Assembly (NCBI GenBank): GCA_963969495.1
Contig: OZ018337.1
Coordinates: forward strand, 84,976,777 to 85,040,776
DNA: 64,000 nucleotides
Source: Ceratothoa steindachneri
Taxonomy: Eukaryota > Arthropoda > Malacostraca > Isopoda > Cymothoidae
Reading direction: 5' to 3'
Shown here one piece after another: positions 1 to 11,227 of this stretch (position 1 is the first letter of the stretch; each line of letters starts with the position of its first letter). Below the pieces are notes generated by a model. It saw nothing but the letters and a program-made list of their open reading frames with translations, was not told where the DNA came from and ran no database searches. A program made the translations under genes and the position numbers.

Positions 1-366
1 TCCTTGAAATTGGGAAGCTTTAGTAAGAGATTGGAGGGGGCTTCAGAACGTGAACTGGATGACTGTATTTCTGCTTTAACACGAGCTAATTCAATCTGAT
101 GGTGAAGCTCAGCTTGTCTTTTCCGTTCCTCTCTTTCTCTTTCTTCTCTTTGGAATTCTTCTTTCTTCTCGTTGGATTTCTCTTTGTCTTTCTTCTCGTT
201 GGATTTCTCTTTTTCTTTCTTCTCGTTGGATTTCTCTTTGTCCTTCTTCACGTTGGATTTCTCTTTCTCTTTCTGTTCTTTGCTCCTCTTGAACGTACTC
301 AATTAGTTATTTTCCGGAAAGTCTCAAGGACTCTCCTTGCGCTTTAAAGATTTCGAACTGAGTCAT
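1..366 (-). pseudogene. Gypsy-type gag, N-terminal part, broken
   Basis: Read on the minus strand, an ATG at 366-364 opens a gag-like reading frame. A short globular start containing LRLSGK runs into a long charged coiled coil built on the repeat REIQREER(K/Q). A run resembling LLLKLPNF follows just before the window edge, which is how the capsid region begins in the gag at 43.3 kb. The frame is interrupted by a TAA at 309-307 and by a frameshift near 160, so it is not functional. The coiled coil is encoded by a 27-base unit repeated four times (starts 170, 197, 224 and 251). The gags at 11.2 and 43.0 kb have the same plan of short N-terminus, KE/RE-rich helix and capsid. Gag would form the retrotransposon particle. 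The rest of the element lies outside the window to the left. Confidence 0.7.
170..277. repeat. 27-bp tandem repeat inside gag, 4 copies
   Basis: Four copies with an exact 27-base period start at 170, 197, 224 and 251, each beginning CGTTGGATTTCTC on the plus strand. On the minus strand they encode nine-residue coiled-coil repeats. The multiple-of-three period fits expansion under coding constraint. Confidence 0.85.
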
Positions 367-534
367 CTTTGCACTTGGGGGCGCAATAGTCAACCAACTA
401 AAATTTCTTGCATCAATAATTATGCCTTCTAGAGAATTAGCCTACCTAGAATATGGGCACTGACCTATTCGTACTTATACAATATATAACTATTCGTTGA
501 GGAAACTTATTTAATTATCTTTAGAGTGCGTGGA

Positions 535-1762
535 TGTCTAGGCTGGCCAATATTATGTATCTTCGATATGCTTAAGAAGTGGACCTGAGCTCAAGGATAA
601 TAATATTGCTATCATTAATAAAATAGAGTTTTATTAATAACTCTTAACAACACACAAAACGGAAAATATTGACGTAAACAGAGAATGGAAAGGGTCGTGG
701 GGAATCTAGCTAATCCGAGGATTAAGATAGATTTAAAAAGGTAAAACAAATATAAAATTCAAGGGATGGGATGGTTCGCTGAACCATTTAAAGCACCGGA
801 TAGAGATGACAAAAAGGGTTAAATACTCAGAGGTAACGTTCGGCTTACGTAATTATACTTGTTGTGTAGAGGAAGGCGACGTGAAGGAATTTTAGGTCCG
901 CTGGCGAGTTCCAGCCTAAGAAGGGGGAATTAAATGATCCTGACGTGTCGTCTTGGGAATGCAAACCGTTTCTTGACGAACGACTTAAAGAACAATGGCT
1001 GTTCTACGTTGTTCTCTTCTGAACAACAGGGGGGAGGGGGGGGAGTGAGAACCGTCTCTTGTCTACGGGCTCTAGAACAATGGCTGTTCTAATGTTGTTC
1101 TCTTTTGAACAACAAGGGGGAAGGGTGAGAACCGTTTCTTGGCGAACGGGCTCAAAAAAACAATGGCTGTTCTAACGTTGTTCTCTTTCTGAACAACAGG
1201 GGGGGGGGGAGAACCGTTTCCTGTCAATGGGCTCGAATGAACAATGGCTGTTCTAACGTTGTTCTCTTTCTGAACAACAGAGGAAGCCTTGTAGACTTGG
1301 CGTCACGAAGGCTCAAACCTTGGCACTCAAGGGATATTTTCATTCTTCTGGACAAGTGATGGTGGATCTCGAGGTCAAGGGCCCTTTGGTGCACAAGGTG
1401 AGACTAGACCGTAGTGATGTCTCGCGAAGAAAATCTTGATCTCTAATCTGAATCTTTGTGGTTAAGTTTCTATATAAATAGCTGGGACATCTCCTTGGCG
1501 TGGGGGACAATGGATTGGGAGCTTCGAGGTAAAGCACAGCCAAGCCTAGAACAATGCCTTATATCCCCATAAGCCTAACTCTATCTGGCGAGCTCGCGGT
1601 GGGGCGAACGGGGGTAAGATAAACCTCCTTGTTTAAACATTGACTCAGGTGGCTGCGATAAGGCGCCAGCCTTCAAAGCGAAGATGCACGTGGGTAGCAT
1701 CGTGGTTTTAAATAACCTTTGATACTTGTTGAAATTAAGCGGCCTCAACCCGTTCTATCACA
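535..1762 (-). repeat. Probable 5' LTR of the minus-strand gypsy element
   Basis: This G+C-richer block lies directly upstream of the minus-strand gag, where the 5' LTR should be. Its plus-strand edges are TGTCTAGG (535) and TTCTATCACA (ending 1762), giving an element-strand LTR of the form TG...CA. The start TGTGATAGAA resembles the starts of the other LTRs in the window (TGTAGAGAA, TGTCGAGAA). A TATA-like stretch lies at about 1470-1480, and a poly(A)-signal-like AATAAA on the minus strand lies near 630. I could not find a convincing primer-binding site next to position 535. The other LTR is outside the window, so the exact ends are uncertain. Confidence 0.5.
964..1280. repeat. Four-copy minisatellite carrying hairpins
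   Basis: Four tandem units of about 70-86 bases each contain AACCGTTTC, AACAATGGCTGTTCTA and a hairpin of the form GTTGTTC-loop-GAACAAC (arms of 7, loop of 4-7). A G-run of variable length follows (up to GGGGGG at 1029). The units lie within the probable LTR, where tandem repeats often act as promoter or enhancer modules. That role is inferred. Confidence 0.8.
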
Positions 1763-3003
1763 GTATTTCTAAATTAAAGAATGTAAATTTATGATAAAAT
1801 TTGTTTAATAGTTGAGGCATTTATGCAAATCAAATATATAAATTGAATTAAAGATAACATCAGTTTTAAGGGATAACCAAAGATAGAACGTTTCTTTGCT
1901 ATATCTAAGAGAATTGATGAATAAACTACTAGCAATTAGAGATTTATCTACATAATGAGGGAAATAACGGGAGAAATGAAGACAACTAGGATAAAAAAGG
2001 AGAACAAAACATCAGCACTATACATGACTCGAGCAATTTCGCATCACGTAATCCGCCTGTGGACAGGTTGGATTAGGATGGGTATATTATAGCACTAGTG
2101 AGTTAGATGAGGGGCGTTGATACCTCAATCATAAATAACACCAAACACGATCCTAAAAATTTAATATCACATAGAATGCCAAAGAGTAGCTAACTTTAAT
2201 GGAAACTATGTAACACCTTTTTCGCCCCCCCCCCTCGCCTATCTAAACGGACCTCTCTACCTATTCAATCCGAAATCGCCCATAGCCAATGACACATTGA
2301 ATTATGCTTTATCCATATGGGGATTGAGGATTCTTTCCCTCTTATTAATTGTTTCAGGTAAAATAGGACTTTACAAAGCTAATTTAATCTAAACTAACTT
2401 ACCTAAACTAAACTAACCTAACTGGAACAATCATAACTCTCACCTAAAATGATGTGAGAAATATATTGGAAGTTGCGTTGTATTAAAGGTATTTTTATGA
2501 AGATGCATAATTGGGAGAATGAGAACATGCAATCTTATAGATTTAAACAAGGTCTAATTAGCAAATTCAGATGCTCGCCTTAATTCTGATTTATGATCGT
2601 ATTCCGTCGTTCAATACATCTAATAATTTCTAGAACTCCTTGGAAAAAGCTTGGTAGTTACATCACTCCAAATAAGATGTAAAACAACATAAGGGTTTTA
2701 AATATCGTTAAATTCGGCCAAATAGTTACAATCTTATTAGTAAAAAAAGAAAAACAAACAGGAACCAAAGGACGGACCGACCGACCGACATAGTGAGATA
2801 TAGAGAGGCACGCGAGTATAAATATTACATTTAATTATTCTTCTCTCTCTAATATAATTGGCTACTCATTAGACATTAGGCATATGCCATAAAAGTATTT
2901 AAAGCATTAACTAAAACACTATATTAATTGTTAAAATAAAAGGAAAAACAGACTCTATTTGATTATGGAGGTAAGTTACGAAGGTGAGAAGGCAAACGAC
3001 ACC
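1763..3003. other. A+T-rich stretch without recognisable genes
   Basis: No coding or element homology was recognised. A C-run lies at 2226-2234 and a short (GACC)n run lies near 2774-2788. A CTAAACTAACCTAACT-like patch at about 2388-2420 resembles degenerate arthropod telomere sequence but is too irregular to call. Confidence 0.5.
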
Positions 3004-3092
3004 TCAATTTATTCAACAGCAACGCAGGTTAGAAGCCTTTAATATTCTCAAATGGAAGCAAAATTACTCTTCTTTATTATGATGTACTTAGA
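3004..3092. repeat. Direct repeat, copy 1
   Basis: The segment shares AGCAACGCAGGTTAGAAGCC and most of its flanks, including a CTTTATTATGA-GTAC run, with a second copy at 3283-3390 in the same orientation. The origin is unknown. Confidence 0.75.
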
Positions 3093-3282
3093 TTAATGTC
3101 CCTGGCCTGTGGAATATTTTTGGCATTATTATCATCTTTTAAAATTAGCTTTCTTAAGCAGTAATAGTTCAGATAAATATTACTTTTAGAAAAAAATAGC
3201 ACAAAGGAAAAAAAAACAATAATAGAAACCTACCGAACATTCAAGAGAAATCGACTGACTAGGCTACAGGCAAATAGAAACT

Positions 3283-3390
3283 TTCAATCTATTCAATAGC
3301 AACGCAGGTTAGAAGCCTTTAAATTTCTCAAATGGGAGGAAAGTTTAGAGTATAAAATTACTCTCCTTTATTATGAAGTACATAGATGGG
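3283..3390. repeat. Direct repeat, copy 2
   Basis: This is the second copy of the repeat at 3004-3092. It differs by scattered substitutions and a short insertion around 3340-3355. The copies are about 190 bases apart, and the spacer shows no gene. Confidence 0.75.
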
Positions 3391-4033
3391 GAATAGATAT
3401 ACATGTGCGATTATAATCTTGATCTTAACGAGACAAATGACGGAGGAGAAGCACCTTACAATAAAATAGCTCTCAAAAATCGTGCAAAATATGTAGCTAC
3501 CCAAAGTCTTCTTCAATGGATCACTGAGCCTTTGAAATCTCATTTATACTTTGTAAGGTCTTGTTACTTATTTGGGGTATACAAGGGCTCTGGTATTCCA
3601 GTAAGAGAACCTATTTTGAAAGTATTCGTATTCTTTAATTACCATTTGAGATTTATTGATCGTTTTTCTCGTTTTTTTTCTGTTCCTTATTTAATTTAGC
3701 TGTCGAAGAAACAATGAGATGAAAAATTGGAAAATAAATTGTGCTGAAAGATAGAGAAAGATTACAGGGAGTCTAGCATAGATTCAGAGTGATGAATACA
3801 ACAATCCTCCATAAACAACACTAAGCTAGATAAAAATAATGATGTTTGCCCTCTTTAAAACGTGAAGATTGCTGGGGAACGGATCCAGGATTGGAAGATT
3901 GTATACGGTTTAGAAAAAACGACCCCGACTATTTTGTTTACCTCAAATAACGAATAACGACGGTGTTAAGGTAAATAATAAATTTAAGCTCTTTCACCAT
4001 AGGGTCAATAAGGTAATCGCTCGGGATCGCTTG
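3391..4033. other. A+T-rich stretch without recognisable genes
   Basis: Short open frames occur here (for example 3403-3699) but have no recognisable domain and no codon character distinct from the background. Nothing else was seen. Confidence 0.5.
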
Positions 4034-4263
4034 CCTGCTGCAGTAGTTTCTATTACTCCAGCAATAGCCTGGTACAGTAGTATCTAGTAAGTGAGCAATA
4101 CCCTACTATAGTATAATCTATTCTTCAGCATTAGTCTGGTAGAGTAGTATCTCGTACTTCAGTAATAACCTGGTACAGTAGTATCTTGTACTTCAGCATA
4201 GCTTGCTACAGTACCATCAAGTACTTCAGTAATGGCCTGGTACAGTAGTATCTAGTACTTAGG
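4034..4263. repeat. 33-34-bp minisatellite, about 7 copies
   Basis: About seven diverged units follow the consensus CTGGTACAGTAGTATCTAGT + ACTTCAGTAATAGC. The middle units (about 4138-4260) are the best preserved. No coding frame spans it. Confidence 0.8.
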
Positions 4264-7200
4264 TGAACCTAATAAAAAGGAGTTGGACACTTAATTTGCA
4301 AATAATAAAGTTGCAGAAAATAATATTGGGGATATTCTTGACATGGGGGGGGGTATAAGTGTAGTGTTTGATGGAAACGTCACCTTCCCGCTTCTGGGCT
4401 GGCCTCGTATTTAGGCGAGTGTTTTTGCTAGTTACTTGGGCTGTAATAATACTGTAATAATACAGGCAGATATTTCGATCGAAAAATCCCTGATTCTGAA
4501 TCTGCTCTTATGGTAACGCCATTTGTCCATGGAACGAAGAGGCGACGAGATCCACAGAACGGATTATAATCAATTGGACCTAAAGATCAAATGGACAATT
4601 AATGGTTGGTTGAAGGGGTGGGGTAGTAGGATATGGTTATTGCAGCAATTGGCTAGGGTACAACCCTCTATGGCCCAAGCGGTGTTACAAATGTTTCGAG
4701 ACCAATGGATAAAATGGGTATGTTGTGAGCTCAGCAAGGGAAGGGAAATGGAAGCGGTGTTAAGATTTTATGTGTGGATGCTCAATTTTGTTTTCCGAAT
4801 AATTTGAAAGGCATTTATAGTTTGTTTGTCTAAGGTTCGAAGGGGTTCGAACTCTTGTCGTGAGGTTCAGGTTCTCTTGATTTTTAATATATAGAAGATT
4901 ATGTTTACGATCTCAATATTTCTTCTTTTTGTTTCCATTTCTTCGCATTTTCTCATTTGGAAGTTGTTTTTGATGTAAGGTTTACCAATTAGGAGAACTA
5001 TACTAATCCTCTTCAACGTTTCTTCCCCTTACTCTCGGTAAACTTACTTGCGGCTTACTTTCATGTCGTTGATCTTAAATCTCTGCCTTGAACTATCAAA
5101 TAATCATCGTAAACAGTTGGTTGCTTTGTGTATGTGCATACATTAGTGCTGCATACAAAACCTCCACATTTCTTTCGCGTGAATGTTGTATGTCCGTATG
5201 TATGTATTACTTGTATTGAACGACTATTTGATATTTTAATTACTAGTTTAATTAATCTTCTGTATCTCCACTTAAATTCTCTTTTGAACCATGTTGTCTA
5301 GTGTTTTAAATGATCTCTCGTGTTTGTGGAAGTGTTTTTCTAAATCAAAAAGTATTTTACTATTGTATAGTTGAATTGCATTTTCAAATTGTACAAATTT
5401 TTTTAAGTAAAAATAATTACTTTACAATAAATTCATAGGTTACGTTTTAAATTCTGCCAATTTACTGCTAAGATTCTATAATGTTTGGATATTTGCTAAT
5501 AGTTTGAGTTTTCATTTTATCAAAAACATTTAAATTAAGTTAAAGGGTCGTATTCTCGTCCCCTCTCCCAAAATATACCCCCCTTAAAATTCCTTTGTCG
5601 TGTAATCAAAATATTCCATATTTATTTCAGTTGTAATTTATATCCTGTGATGAACGGGTTTGGATGCAAGATGTCTCGCCAAATCAAATAGTATTTGATG
5701 AATTAAACTAAATCCACCATAAAAGAAGGTTTCAAAATACAAAGCAAGCCTGAGTTCCCTGTTCGAGAACGTTGAAAATCACGTAGAAGTTTCTAACTAA
5801 ACATTCATTCGGATAAAAAATATTAAATCTTTAAAAATAAGCTCGATGGTTTCTATTGACTAAAACCAATCACAAAATTTGAGTCGGTGTCAGGCTCATT
5901 TTCGGTCATGTATAACAGCGTTGGAATGCACTATTTTCATCTTGATAACTTTAAAGTTCGGGGAACACCTGATTTGCTGATCCCAGTCTCACGGATAATT
6001 TCCCTAAGTGATTTCTGTGGTGATTGGCTAAATATGATGAACACTCAAAGTGAGTTTTCAAAGCTCATACTAATATTTGCGTCGTTCAGATCTTTGCTTT
6101 TCAATGTATTAAGCATTAATCTCTGACTCATCTTTGTCACGGACGATAGTAAATCACAAGACGTAAAAGTGGCTCTCTACCAAATTCCCATGGCATTCAT
6201 TCCCATCGCACTTCGGCCACATTTTCAACTTTGCATTACTATTTCAGAACACTTTTTCTTAGTTTCAGCCTGAAATGCTTATTTAACACGAGTTAATTTG
6301 CTGAACTAAAAGTTAAATACTGTAGAGTTCATATCGTGGAAGGAGTTAAAGTCTCGAAGCAAGTAAATGTGTGACGTAACTAGGCTTGTTCCGTAGGCTA
6401 ATCCATTACGGGTCTTTGATCTTTGATCAAACACAGCTAGGTGTCACTGGAGATCACCTTGAGAACTTGACGTTGTTAATCAATTTTAATATAAGCAAAT
6501 CGATATAACATTTTAATCACTTTGATTAATTTGCCGAACATTCGCGATTGCTATAACAAAATAATCGTAACTTTGGAAATGATATAATATGCGATTATAT
6601 ATAAAGTATTTAGTGTTATATGCGTCACCCTCTAGTTGACTAAGAAAAATTAAAATTGTTTTTTCACTTTTCCGAAGAAGTACGAACTTTCGCATGATCT
6701 AAGATTTCGCAACCCCATAGGGTACACTTGCATTTAGTGCATTAAATCTTTTAAGATAAGCTAATAGAGAGTAAGGCTAATAACAAAAATACGCCAAATA
6801 ATCATTTTTTATAGATTGATTGGCTTGGTCCGAAATTATGAACTTGAAAGAGTTATTGGCCGTCAACTGTCAGAATTATCTAAAAAATCTTACAGCTTTT
6901 TTTGTAGACATTTAGACTAGGATCAGTAGTTTCGGCGATTGAATGAAATTTGTACTATTTATCATTTGTTCACTTTTTCCGGTTAGTTTCTTAGACATTT
7001 AGAATATGCTACCCCTCCTGGCCTCCTTATTAAGGGCTGTTGACTCTTGGTCTATGCAGTATTATGGAAGCGTTATCTACTCGTTCATTATTCTTCCTTT
7101 CTATTTCTATTTTCCATTACTACTTTCGATAGACTAAACATAGGTAAGTAATAATATTACACAAAAAAAGAAACGCCAACTCTTAAAGACAATCTGCTTA

Positions 7201-7735
7201 TAACACCTTCTCTTATACTCCGTACTTCTTTTTTGTTTCTTCGTTATCTATGCTATTTATTTCTTCTTAAATTTCCTACTAGAAAAAGCGTAAAAACATA
7301 ATGGAACTTATGGGTAGGATAAAGCATTGACAAACTTGCAAAGAAATCCTTGTTTTTTTTGTAGGCAAGTGAATTTAAAACAATATTCCCTCCATCGTTA
7401 CACAATGTAGTGGATATGTTCGTTGAAAAAAAAGAAGTAAGTGAAATAAATAAATATTATAGCATATAAAATTCTCTCACTCACTCTTATCCCTAGAATA
7501 TAATTGGATAAGGGTCGTTATTGTCTTATTAACCCTCTCCTACGTGACTAATATTTCCTTTGTATCCTTTAAACCTCCTTCATAGCAAAGCAAACTTCAG
7601 ACTTTCTTCTTCATTTATGATGAAGAGGGAATAGAAACTATAGAATATTGATGAGGCAAATACTTTTCACTCGCATGTTAAAATTTAAATCGATAGTGTC
7701 TTCTCTTGATATTTTCCATTTACATCGCTCAAAGG
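4264..7735. other. Long stretch without recognisable genes
   Basis: The stretch is A+T-rich. The frame at 4523-4807 (94 codons) is the best in this part. It is rich in Trp, Gln and Lys, and I recognise no domain. The frames at 5887-6126 and 6513-6695 (minus) look random. A G+C-richer patch around 4365-4520 was not identified. Confidence 0.5.
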
Positions 7736-8130
7736 AGAAATTACATAGCGTGCCCGGCAATCGCTGGGTCGGTAGTTCCAATCTCCATCCGGATTCTTTT
7801 TAAGCTGACACTATTTACTAAGGGAGGTTACCGCCTGGTTTTGGCATCACGGTGGAGACTTAGGGATTGCCCTAGCTGACGTCCGATTGGGAGGCTACAT
7901 AGCTTGATATGAGGACTAAAACCAGCAAACTTTAAATTTACTTATATTTCGAGCGTAGTTGTTGACATGCGACAAAAAGCCTTTCACTTCGATACGTAAC
8001 GGTGGCTGCAGGAGGGATTTTTTTCCTTGTGGCAGCCCATTTGGTGATTGCCTTCTTAGGAATACGTCACCGTACTAAGGCTGCAAGAGGAAGTGTTACA
8101 GAGCACGCAGGCTCGCGGGGCCTAGTACCT
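7736..8130. other. Unidentified G+C-richer island
   Basis: The base composition rises sharply above the flanks, as in the other repeat islands of this window. A GTTCCAATCTCC stretch near 7775 loosely resembles a tRNA B box, but no matching A box or acceptor stem was found. It is probably an old repeat, family unknown. Confidence 0.35.
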
Positions 8131-8419
8131 AAGTCTTCTTCCTAGTCACTTGAACATTTGAACCTTTCATTCATTTCCCTCCATCAAATCATATTTTCTT
8201 CAACTTTTCTGCAGAGATTCGGATCTTTGCATCAAGTATACTAATGACAACACTTTGTTGGCTAGTGACATTATGACAAATAGATTTCAAAGCAGAGAAA
8301 AATAATTTAGATTTAGGGACGGAAAATCTGCGATTCAAATAATCCAAAATTTTAGTATTTCTCGTATGGTGACCCTGAACACTGGACACCACAATATAAT
8401 ATAGATTTCGTAGAGCAAC

Positions 8420-9358
8420 CGCGAACAGAGCACGCCAGAGAATAGGGATACAGATCCGAGTGCGAGGGTTAAATGAACAAAATCGATTTAGGATGGCCTA
8501 AATAATCAATTCTTAGAGGTTAGAAAATTAAAGAAACTAATGGTAGAAAAATAAATAACTTTACTATATACAAAGAAAACATTAATAACACGAGTAAATA
8601 AATGACAATAAAAAAATGCGACCCGAGATACCGAACAGGGAGGGGGGGGACAAATGAGTCGCTGATACGAGAGTCAGGGAGAGAAAGCACGGTGATTGCC
8701 TCAAGAGAAAATGGGAGAGTGGAATTATTGGTGAGACACGCATAAAGCCAGATTGAATGGAGGCTTGAATACGGCGATTAAACGGGTTGTTGCAAAGTTC
8801 CACTTTCAAGATTCCTTATTCTTTAGGCACGCTGAGAAAAGAGCGAAGGAGAACTCCAGTCGTTAAACGAAGTTAGTAACCGAGCGATAAATCCTTGTCT
8901 GTGTCTGTCTTCTATGGGCGGGAACTCGGCCTTAGATACAAGCAAGGCCGGGTAGAGATGATGCATCGTGTTCGAAGCTTGAAACCGTTGGAAGTCGAAG
9001 CAAGGTGTACGAGACTGTACGTAGATGCTAACCAAGACGGAGCTGTATTGTACTGGTTTCACAAAGCTTTTCTCTGAGTATTTGTACTGCATCGGCGGAA
9101 GCGTGTCGCTGTGGAGCCCGAAATGAGGGACTAGGATCTCATTCGACTTGGCGCGCCAGGAGAGGCGATAGTATCGACGGCTTCATAGCATTGTGCAAAG
9201 GTCCTTGGCGCCGTCAGTCTGGCGTCGGTCAGACGATGAAAAGAGAAGATAAAGAGCACCCAACCCAGGTCAGCCGACCACGCGATGTCTCGATGCTCCC
9301 TTTGGGCCGGCTCGACGTTGAGTCTTAGATGGGGAGTAAACCTTCTCTCTCTGAAGGT
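8420..9358 (-). repeat. LTR-like repeat, family D copy 1
   Basis: The block is colinear with a diverged second copy at 58563-59469, in the same orientation. Shared landmarks include GCACGCCAGA at the left edge, ACGGTGATTGC, CAAGCAAGGCC, AACCAAGACGG and CCTTCTCTC at the right edge. Near its left end CCGAGTGCGAGG + TTAAAT matches the corresponding part of the minus-strand solo LTR at 53401 (CGAGTGCGAAGG). This suggests D is an LTR of the same superfamily read on the minus strand. No clear target duplication was found. Open frames inside it (8582-8809, 8823-9092, 8895-9077) are by-products of the composition. Confidence 0.6.
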
Positions 9359-9649
9359 AAAAATTAGTAAAAAATAAAAATAATTATAATATGCTAATGC
9401 TCTTAATAATTACAATAGAAAAATAAAAGTTACAACACATTTGAGTATATATTAAACCTTTTATCTTAAATAAAAAATATAGGAAAGAAAAGGGAGAGAT
9501 CAGTAAATCAACATATTCGAATGCCCTAAATTCTTATTCCAACGGAAAAGAAAACATAAAAACTGAAGACATCGTAATCTGTAGAAGGATCCACTAAAAT
9601 AGTAGTATTTCCCCACCTCCTAAGATATTACTTCGGAAGAAAAAGCGAG

Positions 9650-10672
9650 TCGTTACACCCCCCTCCGCCTCAGACTTCACACTCTTTGCACTTGGCACCA
9701 GCTCATGCTTAAGGCATGACGCTGAAATTGAAGGCTACCTCTCCGCCGTCTCACGCCACCCCCGGGTCAGGAGATTATTCATTTATTTTGTAGGTTTGCC
9801 TCAAACAACTTTTATTGCTCCAGCCCCTTGTCGTTCCGGCTGACCCGCTGATCACTGCCTCTTACACTTTCCTGCAAGGAGTCGCTCGGTTGTCCCGGCC
9901 AATAATGATGGTTCGAGAAGGCCTCTCTCTCTCTCTCCCTGTTTTGAAAAACACCGGATATATATGCACACTCCCAAGGATTACCAACAGATTTGGTTAG
10001 CCAAAGCTTCCCCGAAAGGAGCCCGACTCTAAGACACTTTGTGCCGAAGAGTGTTTAGTGACGGTCGTAAGCCAGGGAAGAGCTAGACATCACACTCGTA
10101 TCTTCGGGTCAGGAAAAACAGCTTTTTTAGGCAACGTCAGCCGTTCTCAACTGCCTTCAGATCTAGGATTGGAGAAGTAGTCCTTCGAAGTTCTTATGGT
10201 AACCTCTTGAGGAGAATAGGCCCAATAGCTCGCTCAATCCGAGTTTGGAGGAGTCATCTCTCCTGCCCTATTGAAGTTCGAACGGTGACCGCTTAAGGAC
10301 AAGAGGCACGCATCTCGCAAAACCCAACTTTGGAAAAAGTAACACCACACTCTTTTGGTCCCCAGCTACCTTCGTAAGTAATCAAGGTCACCAAGACCTC
10401 CCGCCAAGCTAGCCCCGCTTTACTCTCGAGGTTCAAATGAACTAAATCGCTCACTACCCTATATCTCCAATTATTCCTATATTTATTTTTTGACTTTTAT
10501 TCAATGTATAGTAAAATCTATTTTGTCATTGTGTTTGAAATATTACTTGGTCACGCAACTGCAGCTAACTATTCAAATCGCACTGTTAGAACAATAACAT
10601 TTGTTGCCTTACTTAGCCCACCTTAAAGCCCGATTGATTATATTCTTCCCGTACATTGGCCATATTTCGACA
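9650..10672 (+). repeat. Probable 5' LTR of element B
   Basis: This G+C-rich block ends CATATTTCGACA at 10672, like the 3' ends of the other plus-strand LTRs here (TTCTACGACA, TTTTCGACA). A TATA-like TATATATG lies near 9959. A roughly 90-bp internal tandem repeat of about two copies covers about 10155-10345; its units share AGTTTGGAGGAGT- and TTCGAA-type landmarks. The 5' boundary is approximate: the C-rich run after 9650 is where the composition changes, but no TG start or target duplication was confirmed. Confidence 0.5.
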
Positions 10673-10677
10673 TAAAG

Positions 10678-10816
<139 letters not shown>

Positions 10817-10819
10817 TTT

Positions 10820-10830
10820 GCCGTCAGGCT
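10820..10830 (+). promoter_or_regulatory. Degraded primer-binding site of element B
   Basis: GCCGTCAG preceded by TTT resembles the TGGTGTCAG primer-binding motif, which is complementary to the CCA-terminated 3' end of a tRNA-Leu and is seen at 42758 in element C. It would normally lie within a few bases of the LTR end, but here the TA microsatellite separates them. Confidence 0.35.
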
Positions 10831-11227
10831 TTGGGTCTTTCTAAAAATCCCCCCAACCTGATTTTGAAGCACTAAGTTCAGTTAATAGCAGATGCATTGC
10901 CAAGAATATCTGAACACCAATATATTAGAAGAATTTCTTTTTCAATAACGAGTAACAACCAATTTTTAAGCCTATTCTTGTGTTGTGTGTCCACAGCTTC
11001 TCTAGTTCCTTAAAAGAGATACTAGCTAAGCGGAAATACGAACCACCATTTTTTGAGTATCGTGAGTATCAGTTAGTTATTTATTTATTTTTTGTGTTAT
11101 TTCTCCCGATTTTTACTAGGAATTTTTAAAAATTTTCTCGTTTGGAGAATTTAAATTTGTTTTAGGGTAAAGCTTTAATAGCTCTGTTAGCTTTTGCGCG
11201 TGCAGAGGTCGAAAGTAGCATAGGCGG

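Noticed and set aside
99..347. Hydrophobic repeat protein on the plus strand
   Set aside because: It is the antisense shadow of the gag coiled-coil repeat on the minus strand.
964..1280. Regular palindromic repeats reminiscent of a CRISPR array
   Set aside because: Only four diverged, directly abutting units without unique spacers, inside a retroelement LTR in animal-type DNA. It is a minisatellite.
2388..2420. Arthropod telomere-like CTAACC repeats
   Set aside because: The spacing is irregular (CTAAACTAACTTACC...), with no run of exact CCTAA units.
4523..4807. 94-codon open frame with Trp/Gln-rich product
   Set aside because: No family recognised and no supporting context; possible chance frame in a slightly G+C-richer patch.
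7736..8130. Third SINE copy
   Set aside because: Only a weak B-box-like stretch; no alignment with the SINEs at 23578 and 49815.
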